DNA of 64,000 nucleotides from Batrachochytrium dendrobatidis JAM81 (GCF_000203795.2 NW_006281104.1:619993-683992); one strand, 5' to 3'. Shown: positions 47,023 through 59,536, numbered from the stretch's first letter. Program-made: numbers and translations. The notes: generated by a model not told the origin, from the sequence alone.

Positions 47023-49539
47023 TTACTGCACTGCTTTCCACTTTTTGTAAATGTCAATCAGAACATCCGAGTCGGATGCTAAAATGAATTCATATCAAAA
47101 TAGAATAAGTAAAGGCACTGACAAGACCAACTCTATGCAATACTTGCCTGCATACGTAAGTTGACACTGACGAAGTGGTCGACGATTCCAATCAGTGAGT
47201 CGAACCCGCTTATCCAACGTCTTGTCCAACACGACCAATACAAGATCTGACAAGCCAAGTTGTTGTTTTTTAATATCATGACGTTTTAACTTGTCAGCAA
47301 ATAATTCCATGGATAGCTTATTCAAATCAACTAGATTGTACGGTAGTGGCAAATTAGGCATCAAGGCATTCAGTTTCTTGAGATCTTGGACTCCATCAAA
47401 ACCTGAATGATGTAATGGAAGCATCAGATTTAAATTAGCATCAAGTCATTCAAATCAAAATGCAGTGGATCGTAGGGTTTAAACATGTGATGCCATTACC
47501 TAGTGTTGTGATGCGCTTGCTACTAAAGAGAGCCGTCAAAACATTGCATGTTTCCGTCAGATCAAGATTAAACAAATCTAAAATATACACTCGACGACTT
47601 GTATCGTTTAAAAGTACTGCAATTTGAAAAATAGACATTCTGTCGGAACCTTGGTTATACCATTCTGCGTCAATGCCAATGTCCACAATATCTGGAATTT
47701 TAGTTTTAAAATATTCCAGCTTTTCTTTGGTATTGACAAAACAAATGGGTGTGTCTGTTGTATAAAATGGAATCTGCATGCCCGAATTTGAAAAAGATAG
47801 TCTTGATGTGTGGCTTTTATTGCCACCCCGCGAGCAGTTGACATGGTAAGCGGCATCTAGAATGTCGTGTGGGATAAACGTACTAAATCGATTTTTGATC
47901 ATACCACATAGTGTCGAATCCTTATGAAAGCTGTGAAATATATGATTGAGCGTAAACTCGATCATTTGATCAGCCGATACACGCTGTTTTAAATATTTAT
48001 ATGAAGCACTCTGATTGTCCAACCGTGGCGGGTGATCTAGCGCATGTGTATTGATGGTACGCATAAGGGTTTCCAGAATATCTACAAGACATTCCGTCAG
48101 ATCGGTATAACTATGATTTGGATCCATATTTTGCTGAGTGATAATATCTTTGACTGACATGATACTCCAGTTAAGGGCTGCATACCGTTCACTAAATGAG
48201 ATTGCAGAGAAATGAACAGCATCGCTACTATCGACTATATTCATGACTTTTCTGCATGATTTTGACCGCTCCTTTGTAGAATAAGATGGATTGCTTAATG
48301 ACACAATGCAATTGTACCATTCTTTCTCTACCATTTCGTAGAGTGTATAGCGTGTCCATGGTGTTTTTTTGACAAGCTCGGCCAACAGTTGAGTGTTGGT
48401 TTTTTCAAGAAGTATAGTAAAAGCACTCTCAAGGTCCACAAATCTACAGAGCTGATTATCACAAACAATCTTGACGTAGTCAGCCATGGCATGTTGTCGC
48501 ATCAGGTTTTCAAGTATCCTGTTTACGTGGTAAAAAGACAAAGATGCCTGATATTGGCCAGTAGCGACTTGAGCTGGCGTTTGATCTGAATGATCTTCTT
48601 GAGTAGTTTTGGGTGGTAAAAACTGAATAGAAAAAGGTTCAGCTAGCCAATGAACAAACGGACTTGTGCTTGAGTTTTGTAATAGTTTCAAAGTAGTTTG
48701 AGTGTGCTGCCGACGCAAAGAGATCTGGCGTGTGCAAAAATCATTCCAGTTTGACAGGTAATCAGAATGTATCCATTTAGAAATATCTGCAGGGCGATCA
48801 AAGGAGTCGCTGTCATCCAGATCTTCAGCGTCACTCGTGTCACTAGAAGCACTACGGGAAGTGATGGAACTTGAATCCGCCTTGTCTGGTTTTTGAGGTG
48901 GACTTTTTGAAAGTTTTACAGGTGACTGGAGTGATCCAAGAGACTTTCCCATTGTTTGCCGAAAATAGGGGGCAGCTGGAGCGAGAGTTGGATCGACAGC
49001 AGCATAAATTCTAGCAATAGTACCACCAAGTCCCATGAATATTTTGCGCTGGATGCATCATTTGAATATTGGTGAATAATGATTAGATATAGTTGACAAG
49101 ATAATTGATTCGTGAATATTTTTATAAAACAGATTTACAAAACGTGCGTTCAGATGGGATTCACATACCTTGGTATCTACCGAGTATGGATCGCTTACTG
49201 CGGCATTCGCAACACCAAGTAATAGTCCGACAGGGTTAGGAGTTGCATTCATGACATATTTTAGAAAACGAAATGGCAAGTGTTGAGGGAGTCTTGGCTT
49301 CAAGGGTTTTTTGTTATTTGATTCGTCTGTTATATCAACTGAAGCAATTATAGGAACTGAAAAATAAGTGTTCAACTCTGCAAGGACTCCACTTGAATTT
49401 CCTTTGAGAAGCAACGCTTGTAAACGCTGGCTAGCTATATTGATGACCAACATAGTATGAATGCACAAGGTTTAAATAGAGTCAAACCATTAAATGATGA
49501 GTAAGATGAAAACATACAATATATTCCCGGCAGTGACAT
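47023..49539 (-). CDS. Mut-7/EXD3-like DEDD 3'-5' exonuclease
   Basis: Five exons (49518-49539, 49169-49434, 47500-49048, 47148-47402, 47023-47078) total 2,148 nt, 715 aa, in perfect phase. The start is the ATG of MSLPGIY, spliced to SSQRLQALLLKG. Residues 1-480 are helical (mut-7 N-terminal type), with a Ser/Asp-rich insert. A DEDD exonuclease domain then begins at CFVNTKEKLEYF, with motif I DIGIDAEW, then IFQIAVLL, LDLFNLDLTE, GLSDLVLVVLDKTLDKRVRLTDW and motif III RPLRQCQLTYAASDSDVLIDIY. The family includes C. elegans MUT-7 and human EXD3, linked to small-RNA processing. The role in this fungus is unknown. The last intron is a GC-AG intron (GCAAGT donor). It is divergent from NUP214. Confidence 0.88.
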
Positions 49540-49857
49540 TGTTAATAGTTTGATTGATGAATATAGCCACAATTTAGATAATATAACCACAGAACTGGTT
49601 TAGAATGTCTTGTAATATTCACGTAAAACAAGGACACCAAAGTGTTGGATAATTCACACAATTTATTAGACAATCTTTCAAGTTGGATTGTATTTGACAT
49701 TTTAGAATTGTAATGAATTGAGCGATCGTAATAAAGAATTGAAGAGTTTTAGTTTAAAGTTTAGTTTGTTTTATTACAAGTGTTGAAATTCAATTTATAA
49801 TTGATTTCAAAACATTGAATTAACAGTTTACAAACAGTTTATAATCTGTCATTCGAT
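49540..49857. promoter_or_regulatory. Divergent promoter of the exonuclease and NUP214, with repeat fragment
   Basis: This 318-bp AT-rich spacer contains, at about 49611-49680, TGTAATATTCACGTAAAACA, a match to the end of the MITE-like family. The other end of that copy is not identifiable. Confidence 0.45.
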
Positions 49858-52800
49858 ATGACAGCAACTGTTTCAACTCAACAGGCAGAAGAGGTCGATG
49901 CAGATGTGAGTTATTCTGAACTGGATTGACTATGAATGAATGCTGATTCCTATTATTAGTTCTTGCTATTACCTCCAGTTAGGGTTGAAACTAGCGCTGT
50001 TCTTGCTTCCTTGACTTGTGTTCCACACCATTCATCACTGCTGGTATGCTCTGCAAAATACGGACTCACTGTCTATAGCACTATGAATGGCTTTGCCATC
50101 GCTTACTCTGCTGATATAGTCAATACCATCAGTAATGCTCCTCAACACTCTAAACCATCGCTGCCATCAGAATCTGTCCTAGTGTCTGTTCAGCTGGATT
50201 CCAATCAATCTGTAACACATCTGCGACTTTCTTTTGATCAGAATCTCATTATCGTTGCTACAACTCAGTCTATGATTTTGTCCTATTCTGTACCAGATCT
50301 GCTCAAGGTAATTGCAATACAAATCAATTCATGGATGTGTTTTTTAAATATTCACAACCATTTCATGGATCTATCCAGGCATCTGCAGCACCAACACCCA
50401 AAACATCTACCAAGGTAGATCGTGGTGACATCCTTGATATTCTGCCTAATCCAGAATTCATGCCCGATATTGTTGCAGTTCTCACTGCAGATTACCGACT
50501 TTGCTTCATTCATTTGACTGGCACTGTCACTTTGGTAGATTCTCCAAATATCACTGCCATTAGCTGGAGTCGTAAAGGAAAGCAGATCGCATGTGGTACC
50601 AAAAATGGTCATATTCTCAGAATCACTCCTAACGGTGAGGTTAAACGAGATATTCCTAATCCTCCACAACTGGAAACTGGATCTGTATCGCAGATTCTTT
50701 GGCTTGAAGATCGTGTATTGGTTGGAGTCTATTCTGAAGCTCAGTCAGATCCTGACTACCCCCCAGCCACCAGTATCTACGTTGTCGAGCAAGATGCTCA
50801 GAGCAATACTACTTATACTTTGCTACTAGATCCTGCTGCTGCATTTAGTCTGGACCGTCCCAATAACTATCATATGGATTTACTCCAAAATTGGGGATCG
50901 GATGCCAAACACCTGATTGTATTGTCCAACGCCGCTTCAACTGACTACGGCATCATTGCGTGTTCCGATACCAATCAATGGAGCAATTGGAATGTTTTGG
51001 AAAAATTTCCCATGACAATGCCGTTGGATTCACAAGAACAAGATACTTGGCCAGTTGGAATGGCTTTTGATTTAACTTCAGTCAAACCACTTCCACCTTC
51101 CGCTCCAGACGAACCTGAGATTCCTGCAGCTCCTATACTGATGATTTTAAATAACATTGGCGAACTCATGGCATTTCATTTGATCAACACAAATGCCCCT
51201 AGCGCGTATCCCACAATGACAAAGCATATTACCGTCATTCCAAAAATTGAAAAACATGGTGTGACTGCGTCTGAGCCAATTCCTGGTTTAAAAAGTGCAA
51301 TCAAATTGCCCTCTACCACCACACCAGCTAAATTTGAATCTAGTTCAACTACTGCTACATTTGGCTCTACTTCTTTTGGCGCATTTGGTGCTGCTGCACC
51401 GCCAACTGCTAAACCACTATTTGATACGACTAAACCTTTCAACCCAGCATCTACCACCCATGGTTTGTTTGGATCTAACGCGGTAGCTAACTCATCTACA
51501 CCCGTATTTGGCGGTGCTACTAAATCTGTATTTGGAGCACCTAAATCTATGACAAGCACATCTAGCTCAGTATTGGGTGGTACTGTGCCAGTATCTACTC
51601 CTACAAAATCAGATGGTAACACTACTACCCCAAAATTTTCTTTCAGTCAACCAGCCACGGGTCATATGTCTGCCTTGTCTCAAAATCCAGCTGGTAGCTC
51701 AGTCAATCCCGCTTTAAAACAAAGTGTTGCTCCTGTATTTGAAAGTAAATCTGAGCCAAAGAAAGTTACACCTGACACTTCTAAGCCCGTATTGCCCAAA
51801 TCTACTGAGCCAATTAAAGCTGTTTCAAAGCAACTTTTGAACAATGTAAAAGTATCCGATGGTCCAACTCCAACTGCTGCTTCAGATGATACAGTTCAAC
51901 TCCAAGAAAAACCAAGCGTACTTGTTGCTCGTTTTGATGAGCTCTATAATGGCTTATCAGCTGATTTTGCATCGTTTTGTAAGTTTTCAAAAGACGTAGA
52001 TATCAAAGTCGAAAAAATGAGAAAGCGGAGCGACATTACAGATCCATCAAAGGATTTAAAAAAATTGGCTCTTGGCGATTTTCCTATTGTCAAATCAATC
52101 ACAGCAGAGCTTATGAAACGCATTACAGCTGCACGACAATTCAACTGCAACGATGGGAATGTCAAAGAAGAACTGCTATCAGGCATTCTCAATATTGAAG
52201 TCAAATGCAAGGAATGTGAATCCCGTCTGAAAGTGATAACTGAGCCTGAATCTACGTGGACTATTTCTCAAAATATCTTGGGTCCAGAGGCTCAGGAGTT
52301 GCGTACCAAGATTAATGCCAAACACTATCATGTTCAAAGCCAAATTATGACTATTCAACACAATTTAGAAACGCTTGAAAACACTATTGATGTGCATTTG
52401 GCGAAGCGTAAGGAGTTGGCTCGATCAGCTAATTGGAAAATGATATGTTCCACCGTACATCACATCACCAAGGCTGGAATGGTAGCTTCGTCTCGAATCG
52501 ATCAACTTTTGACAGAATTTCATGCGTTGAACCTTGACAAGTCCAAGGAAGGGCACAATGCAAAAGAAAGAAATGGCTTTAGAGCTTCACCTCAGCGCGT
52601 ATCTTTCAGTCCCATCATTTCTAAAGCGTCGTCCCGACAAAGCAGCAATGTATTTGGACTACACGAAGAAGATGTCTTTGCTGATGAAAGTGCTCTTTAT
52701 CCTTCTCTACCAATAGCGACTGACTCTGAAGTGCTTGCCAAACATACAAAGCGACGACAGCATCGATTGATGCTGAAGCAGGTACTGACGCGCACTGGAC

Positions 52801-55726
52801 GATTAGTTCATGTAAATGTTTCTGCTGGGTATAATATCCCACCAAAAGAGTTGATTCGGAAACCATTACCACCACGGCATACCACCGTTACTGCTGAAAC
52901 CATACCTGCACCAGTTGTTACCACTGCATCCGTATTTTCATCCAAGACTGTAGCTTCATCAATCCCTTCTCAAAGCAAGTCCAATACTTCAAACATTTCA
53001 ACTCCTGCTGCATTAGGGTTTTCGTTTACTAATCCAAAACCTACTGAATACAACAATGCGTTGAAACCACACCTACCTGCTGAACCAAGCGCATTTGGAC
53101 AAGCCACGTTTTCTTTTAAAGACTCTCCAGTCACTAGCCAATCCAAAACAGAAGCACCCATGTTAGCATTTCAGTTCTTGCCTGCGAAAAATATGCCAGC
53201 GGCTCAATTTATTGACTCGCCTCAAGCCAAAATAGATGATCAAGATGACGACGAACGCGATTCAGAAGACGAAGCTGCTTATGATGAATACTTACTCAAG
53301 GATGAACGTGAATCGGATGATCAGTCAAACTCTAAAAATTCTGCTTCTCCCTCACCGGTAAAGTCGATTGACGAAAGTATAGTGGATACTTTGCATGCAC
53401 CTGTGCACCCATCGGCTCAGAGTCCAATTCAAACTAATTCCAAGCCACCATTGTTTGGTGCATCGCTTTCTGCCGCCAAGATTAATTTTACTCCTGGGTT
53501 CTCATTTGATACTATCGGTCAATCCAAAGACACCAAGTCTACCGGGTTGTTTAGTGCTGCCTCGACTACCTTTTCCTTTGGTGCCGTTTCTGGTGGCGGG
53601 CCTGGCAAGAATCTATTTGCAAACATGTCTGTTCCGTTGAATAAAGATGCACCACTTGATTTTGGTGCGTCGCCATCTGCCTTTTTTACCTCGACACCTC
53701 AATCCAAGCCTACTAGCGGGTTATTTGGCACTAATGTAAAATCAGCAACTGGCAATTCTGAATTGACTGTAACTCAGTCCTCTTCAACTGAACCTGTCTC
53801 GACAATATCCAAACCAAGCAAGGTTTTTGTGGAAACCATACCAGCGATGGATAATGTAAAAGCAGAAATTGATTTGGCTGATGATTTAGCTGGACAAACC
53901 ACAACGTCATCAGTACATACACCAGAATGTTCAACCTCTCTCTCTGTTTATCCTACAGCCGATACCAATGAAAATCTCGAAAGTACCGAGAATGACGAGC
54001 TAGTGGTGTCTGAAGAAACTCAGGAATCGCAGTTTTCTAAAACTAATGAGCAATATCAGCCTGTTTCTGAAGCTGATCAAACTCGGGATTGTGAGAATGT
54101 TGATAATGAAGCCGATTCTCAAGAATTCCAAGATCAGGATGTTGATAACGAAGCTGATTCTCAAGAACTCCAAGATCAGGATGTTGATAACGAAGCTGAT
54201 TCTCAAGAACTCCAAGATCAGGATGTTGATAACGAAGCTGATTCTCAAGAATTCCAAGATCAGGATGTTGATAACGAAGCCGATTCTCAAGAACTCCAAG
54301 ATCAGGATGTTGATAACGAAGCCGATTCTCAAGAACTCCAAGATCAGGATGTTGAGGGGGATGTAGATCATACCGTCGGTGATGATTCAGAAGGTGTGGA
54401 GAGCGATCATGAGTCTAAGGATCAAAATGTTGCAGATGAAAACGACGAGGCCGAACCTGAATCTGTTTCTGCTATCCAAGTCTCTACTGACGATGCTCAG
54501 TCTACTACCTGTTCCGCTTTTGAAAACTCCAGCTTAGTCTTTAATGTTACTGATTCGCATTCTGATACTGGTATATATGTTTTGCTTTCTACAATGGTGA
54601 CTGACAGGCCAATTTTGAATTAGACTCTAACTTTATTTGATTATACTAGAGTCGTTTGATATTGTGCGTGATGACATGGATGATCTGCAAGATGACGCCG
54701 AGTTATCGGAATCGTGTGTACAAACACCAAACGCACATACTCCTGAAAACATTGGTCAGCCTGTCACCACTTTAAATACCAATCCATTTGGTACTTCTAG
54801 TTTCTTTGGTGGTACAAGCTCCATCAAACCACACAATGTCATTAATCCAATGTTTAAAGTTGGCACTACCACTGCATCAGCTACCACCGGTTCTTTTATT
54901 AGTCAATCTCCCGGATTCGGGAATTCAGTGTTTGGGTCTAGTTCAACTATGCCAAATACGACAACATTTACAACATCAGCTTTAAATCAGTCACAGTTTG
55001 CATCCACTACTTCATTTGGACAAGCCCCTGTAACTAGTCAAGCTTCATCCGTATTTGGGTCCTATTCACAAAATACTAATCAACAGCAGGTGTTTGGACA
55101 AAGTTCGTTTGGATCTGGACCGGCGATGATATCTCCCTTTGCTAGTGCACAGCATACACCAGTATTTGGCCAATCTGGATTTGGAGCTGCTTCAAGGTAG
55201 ATCATTGGTATTTGATTGATATAGATTAGCTTCCATGAATCAATCATGACGATTGCGAATTTTCAGTTTGATTCCAACATACTTGCTGTTTGATTAAACC
55301 TTTTTTTATATGTTTATGTTATGTTTCAAACTAGCTCACCGTTTGGCAGTGGACTAGCACCATCAATTGCTACTGCCACTTCTGGTGGCGGAGGATTTGG
55401 AGCGTTTGCATCGGGAAATACTAGTGGATTTGCTTCATTTGGTCAGAAGCAGCCACAAGGTGGATCTATATTTGGCTCTGGTGCCGACTCCTCTATATTT
55501 GGATCTGCACAGCAAGAGAGATCTGCATTTGGATCTGCACAACAAGAAAGATCTGCATTTGGATCAGCTCGACAACAGGGATCAACGCCTGGTACTTCTC
55601 AAAAGTAAGTCTTGACCACCACTCATTTGACACTTGTTTGATTAGTTTTAGTAGTCCAGAAATCTCATTCAATATCTTTATTTTGAACCATGCAATAGCC
55701 CATCATTTACTTCACATCGTGGATAG
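49858..55726 (+). CDS. NUP159: Nucleoporin NUP214/NUP159
   Basis: Cytoplasmic-face nucleoporin that positions the DEAD-box helicase Dbp5 for mRNA export. Six exons (49858-49905, 49960-50307, 50379-54570, 54650-55196, 55335-55604, 55699-55726) total 5,433 nt, 1,810 aa, all in phase. Residues 1-430 form a beta-propeller-like domain (ISWSRKGKQIACGTKNGHIL; VLVGVYSE). Short FG repeats (FGAFGAA, LFGSN) and a coiled coil follow (about 660-850; FDELYNGLSADFASFCKFS). Long FG/FxFG repeats with acidic segments come next, including six 14-residue tandem repeats (54096-54347), and the tail ends SQNPSFTSHRG. The propeller/coil/FG order is like metazoan NUP214, whereas yeast Nup159 has its coil at the end. 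The tail contains three FGSAQQERSA units. The last exon is only 28 nt. Confidence 0.92.
54096..54347 (+). repeat. Six 42-bp tandem repeats inside NUP159
   Basis: Six nearly identical in-frame units encode NVDNEADSQEFQDQ then DVDNEADSQELQDQ and variants (Leu or Phe at position 11). The unit is a multiple of three, so all frames stay open and antisense shadow ORFs rich in Ile/Leu appear. Sequence identity between units implies recent expansion or homogenisation. Confidence 0.95.
55497..55584 (+). repeat. Three 30-bp FG-type tandem repeats in NUP159 exon 5
   Basis: Units encode FGSAQQERSA, FGSAQQERSA and FGSARQQGST. The first two differ at only a few bases. These add FG motifs at the C-terminal end of the nucleoporin. 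Confidence 0.85.
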
Positions 55727-56172
55727 ATTTTTCCAGCGACCATCATGGTACTAGCATTGCAATCATTGGCGAATAATTGAATTCAATTAGAGCCAACTGT
55801 TTAACTGCATCTACGATTAAATATATGTTGGACTAGGGTTAATAAACCTATCTTATAATTGAAAATCTGATTCTACATTTGAATTCTAATTATTTCTTCA
55901 GATGGCCAGTATATTTGTATGCGTTTAGTATTGTATCCTAAAATCAGATGTGCTCACGTTCTAGTTCAAGAATACAGATTGCATGTCTCAGAAATACAAC
56001 AGTAGCTTACACACTGATCACCCAATATTTAACTTTAAAAGTTCAAGATTAAACAAGTGTGGGATTGACTGAAGCTGTGAATAGGTTATAACAAACCCCA
56101 ATAATTGATTCAAAATGTACATGTGCATTAATAAGAATAGCAGTTATTAATAATAATATTCAAAAATGTCAA
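55727..56172. other. Intergenic with fragment of the dispersed repeat
   Basis: At about 55931-55975 the sequence TTGTATCCTAAAATCA followed by ACGTTCTAGTTCA matches 45516-45552 inside the RBG1-intron element. No gene is seen. Confidence 0.5.
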
Positions 56173-56244
56173 GCCCCTTTAGCTTAGTGGTAGAGCGTTC
56201 GCCTTGTAAGCGAAAGGTCGGGTGTTCAATCCACCCAGGGGGCA
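56173..56244 (+). tRNA. tRNA-Thr (anticodon UGU)
   Basis: A 72-base tRNA without intron or encoded CCA. The acceptor stem is GCCCCTT paired with AGGGGGC (one G-T pair), discriminator A. D arm TAGCTTAGTGGTAGAGC (A box), anticodon stem TTCGC/GCGAA with loop CTTGTAA (anticodon TGT), and T arm GGGTGTTCAATCCACCC (B box GTTCAATCC). A T-run (TTTTT, 56245-56249) follows immediately as the Pol III terminator. Decodes ACA. Confidence 0.95.
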
Positions 56245-56666
56245 TTTTTGAACAAATTATTTTTGGTTGATTGATTTTTTGCTGGATTTTGAACAAACAT
56301 ACTTGCGTAAAACGAAACGCTTGTATTTTGCTTTGGATTATATAATGACTGAATGTTCGTTATGCTTTCCTACTCCAAACGCAACATCCATCATATGGTT
56401 TTAAACATGTCCTTTCTCCTTTGACATGACCACTCATTGTACAATCACCAGATTCATTCATTACAATCCAGATATTGGGTTTGACTGTCAATCAATTCAT
56501 GCTGAAAGTTTAATAACTCGCCATGACTCGAGTAATATTGACATTCTCGTTAAAGTATCCGCAAGTCCTATGAATAACAAGTTGATTTGATTTTCTATTC
56601 ACATTCAACACTCCATTACATCATACAACTGCTTTAAACATCCCAATTCATGAATTTATTTCAAAT
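56245..56666. other. Intergenic, mostly a MITE-like copy
   Basis: Between the tRNA and the S41 gene's stop codon. Most of it is the repeat listed at 56299-56486. The remainder is AT-rich without a feature I can support. Confidence 0.45.
56299..56486 (+). repeat. MITE-like repeat copy, right end lost
   Basis: It starts ACTTGCGTAAAACGAAACGC, a terminal-repeat variant, with the core at 56377-56486 (CATCATATGGTTTTAAACATG; TGTACAATCACCAGATTC). The core is the reverse complement of the copies at 31.7 and 35.9 kb. The right terminal repeat is not recognisable. Confidence 0.6.
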
Positions 56667-59536
56667 CTAGGCAAGTGATATTTTCCATGATTTGATCACT
56701 GGTCCAATGTCCTGTACAGCTCCATCAGATTTGAATTTAAATCCAACAGAAAAGTATTTGGATTTGGTTGTAAACTGTACTTTGCCATTAGGTTCATCTT
56801 TGGTTCCAGACACGCCATACGTGTCTGGCTGACCTGGTTGTCCTGGAGTATTCAGCAGTGACTCTGCCTCGCCATTCGAATAAGCATACAAGTACAAGAA
56901 ATCAAACGTTTCTTCAGTCTTGATAGAAAAATCATATTCAATGTTGATACGAGATCCAACCTCTGCAAAGAAAAATGCTTCTAGCATAGTGTCGACCATA
57001 CTGGCATACTGAGTGCCATTTCCAGTAACCCAAGTGCCATTTACAGAATTCCATCCATTTCCACTGGGTGTTAGCGGGGAGTTGTATATTCCAACAGATT
57101 GATTGGGTCCTGCAAATGTCCATGGTTTGGCGATATTAATGTAGTCGCTCAATTTAGGAATAGTCCGAATGTTGCGATGGGTCTTGAGTTCATGCTTGTC
57201 GTTTTTGGCAATAATGGTGACCACGCTGTTTCCAATATCCTGTTGACTACTGTTTGCAGGAAGTTGAATATTGTGATGACCTGGCGACAGGGCGATCTTG
57301 TCAGTCAGCGGTTTGTCTTGTGCAAACAATTGAATCGACGTAAATCCATCAATATCCACAGTAATATTGCCTGCTCCAAGAACCGCTTCAATATTAAATG
57401 GTTCAGCCAAAAATTTCAACTTGTTCTGGCCAGTCTTTTGACCAATCTTGTCCAAATGATCGGCAATAAAATTATACTGGGAATTGCTATGTTCGCCAGA
57501 AAGAACATCTTCCAGTTTTGGTCGGACTACAAAATCAGATACAATGCCAATGTCTTCAATCCACTGTCCATTATGCTTGCCATTACGAACTAATGCTCGA
57601 TGACCTAAAGTCATTCTGTTGTAAAATGCATCAGTGGCATCAGGTGTCAATTCTTTTTTGAATGGCATTGGTTTAAAGTCGATTGGGTCGAAATTGATAA
57701 GCTCTGGATCTAAAATCCAAACGTTTGCGCCACCACCGCCTGTCGTACTATCTTCACCAAACACCGTTCCGACTCCAGATGACTGCACAGATCCCGTCAT
57801 AACTTCGCATGCAGAAAAGCAATCACCAGTAGTAAATACACCCATTGGCTTGGTATACACTTGACCGTAATCGTTGGCCGACTTTGGATCTATAAGATCA
57901 TGCAATACTGAGTACTTGCTTCCAGGTGGTGTTTTAGACCAAGCATCACGGGATGTTTCCAAATCTATGGGCGGATTTACAAACATATTGTATGTGACAT
58001 TGTTCATGAGATATGTTGCTTTAAATGGTTGAAAGTCCGCCTTGAAAAGCTGTGGAATACCACTTGAAAAGCCCATTGCTCCACCACCACCTTCACGAAC
58101 ATCGATCAAGACAGATTTGGTGTCTTTGAGCACAGTGGTCAATAGTTTCCTTACTTCAAGAACTCCTTCAGGAATTCCTGGCACGTTTGTTGCACGAAGT
58201 GTGGACCTGAATGATTCCAGTTTGATGATTCCCATGTTTTGCTCGTTGGGGTTCCAAATTGCCCAAGACAGTTCGAGTATATCTGTTTCATGAAATGTAA
58301 TCTGTGAATCGCGTTTTGATAATCGTCCCACATCTTGATATTGACTGTTTTGATCCTGTTTTTGACTATTACGAGGAATGCGTAAAGACATGTCCAGTTT
58401 GAAACTTGTGGCATGATCATCAGTTATTTTGACTGACGAAGCATGATCATTGGTGTCTACAGCAGCTGTGTTGTGTGGATCCATACTAAGAGTCACGCCT
58501 GTCAGATTTTTGTAAAGTTGACTAGAGTATTCCCAGCAAGTACGTCGATATGCAGACATGTATGGTGCATCAACTTCATATATGGTACCGTTACGAGATT
58601 TGAATTTAAGTTTGATAGAGTCTTCATCAGGAAGTGGAGCATGAGACCCAGATCTGGATGTCAAGTATTCTAATCCTTGACGCTGGCTAGAAGCTTCGCT
58701 GTATCCACCGATAGCGTTTCGATTTTTAATTTGCCAGTTGTAGAAATTGAGGCCGTTGATACTGAGAAGTTGATCTCCAACATTAATCTGGCTATAGGTG
58801 GTGTTGCTTAGTTGTTTCAATATTTTCTCATTGACAGGTTCCTTGACAATGATTGTCGGGTCTTTGATAACATCGCCCGGACCATCAACAAATCCAAAAT
58901 CAATGCCTATGGTAGCGAGAAAACAGCTATAAGGACCAGCCGTAACCATAGAAGTATGTCCGTCGCGAGCTCGAATGAATACATCCAATAACCCAAGCTG
59001 GAGCTGTTTATCAGTAAGGGTTCCGATATTGTCTCGGATATGCTTGAGACCAGGAAACGGATTTGCCTCTTGGCCATGATGCTTTATTTTTGAATCAAAA
59101 TTGACCCATGCCTAAACATATTGAATAGTCGGAGTTCAAGTATAATGTGTTGGTTAATAAACTGGGTTGATTATGGTATCAGATTATAATGGACATGACA
59201 ACTTGCTTTGAAAATATTTTCCGCATTTGATACGAACGTGTCTCGCTGCTCAGGAGTATACGGAAAGAAAGTCAACACTCCAGCATCGCGATCGAGTTTG
59301 ATGGGTCTATAATCAGACCATTTACTTTTAGTAGGAACAGGTGATGCAGATGTTTCAGCAGATGATGTTGATGTTACAACAGATGATGTTGACGTTACAA
59401 CAGATGATGCAAATGTTTCAACAGACAATGCAGATGTTACAACAGATGATGCAGATGTTTCAACAGGTCGTGTTGTAAGAGTTTGAGCATTGATGGAAGA
59501 TACCGCGGCTAGAACTGTTACTAAAAAAAGAATCAT
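56667..59536 (-). CDS. Secreted S41-family (tail-specific-like) serine peptidase
   Basis: Two exons (59207-59536 and 56667-59111) join to 924 aa. The first gives a signal peptide (MILFLVTVLAAVSSINAQT), a Ser/Thr/Val-rich degenerate repeat linker (VVTSTSS units), then the mature start KWSDYRPIKLDRDAG. The second holds a PDZ-like segment (INVGDQLLSINGLNFYNW), the S41 peptidase core (SVLIDVREGGGGAMGFSSGI), the likely nucleophile Ser in TTGDCFSACEVM, the GEDSTTGGGGANVW loop, and a Gly/Asn-rich beta domain at the C-terminus. The intron has a GC donor (GCAAGT), which gives the frame NIFK-AWVNFD. S41-like secreted proteases are expanded in Batrachochytrium, where they are discussed as digestion or host-interaction enzymes. 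The substrate here is unknown. Confidence 0.85.

Noticed and set aside
54096..54347. Tandem array as a CRISPR-like repeat
   Set aside because: Units are contiguous, without spacers, in frame, and inside a eukaryotic coding exon.
54000..54371. Antisense Ile/Leu-rich repeated ORFs
   Set aside because: They are the other frames of the 42-bp acidic repeat in NUP159.
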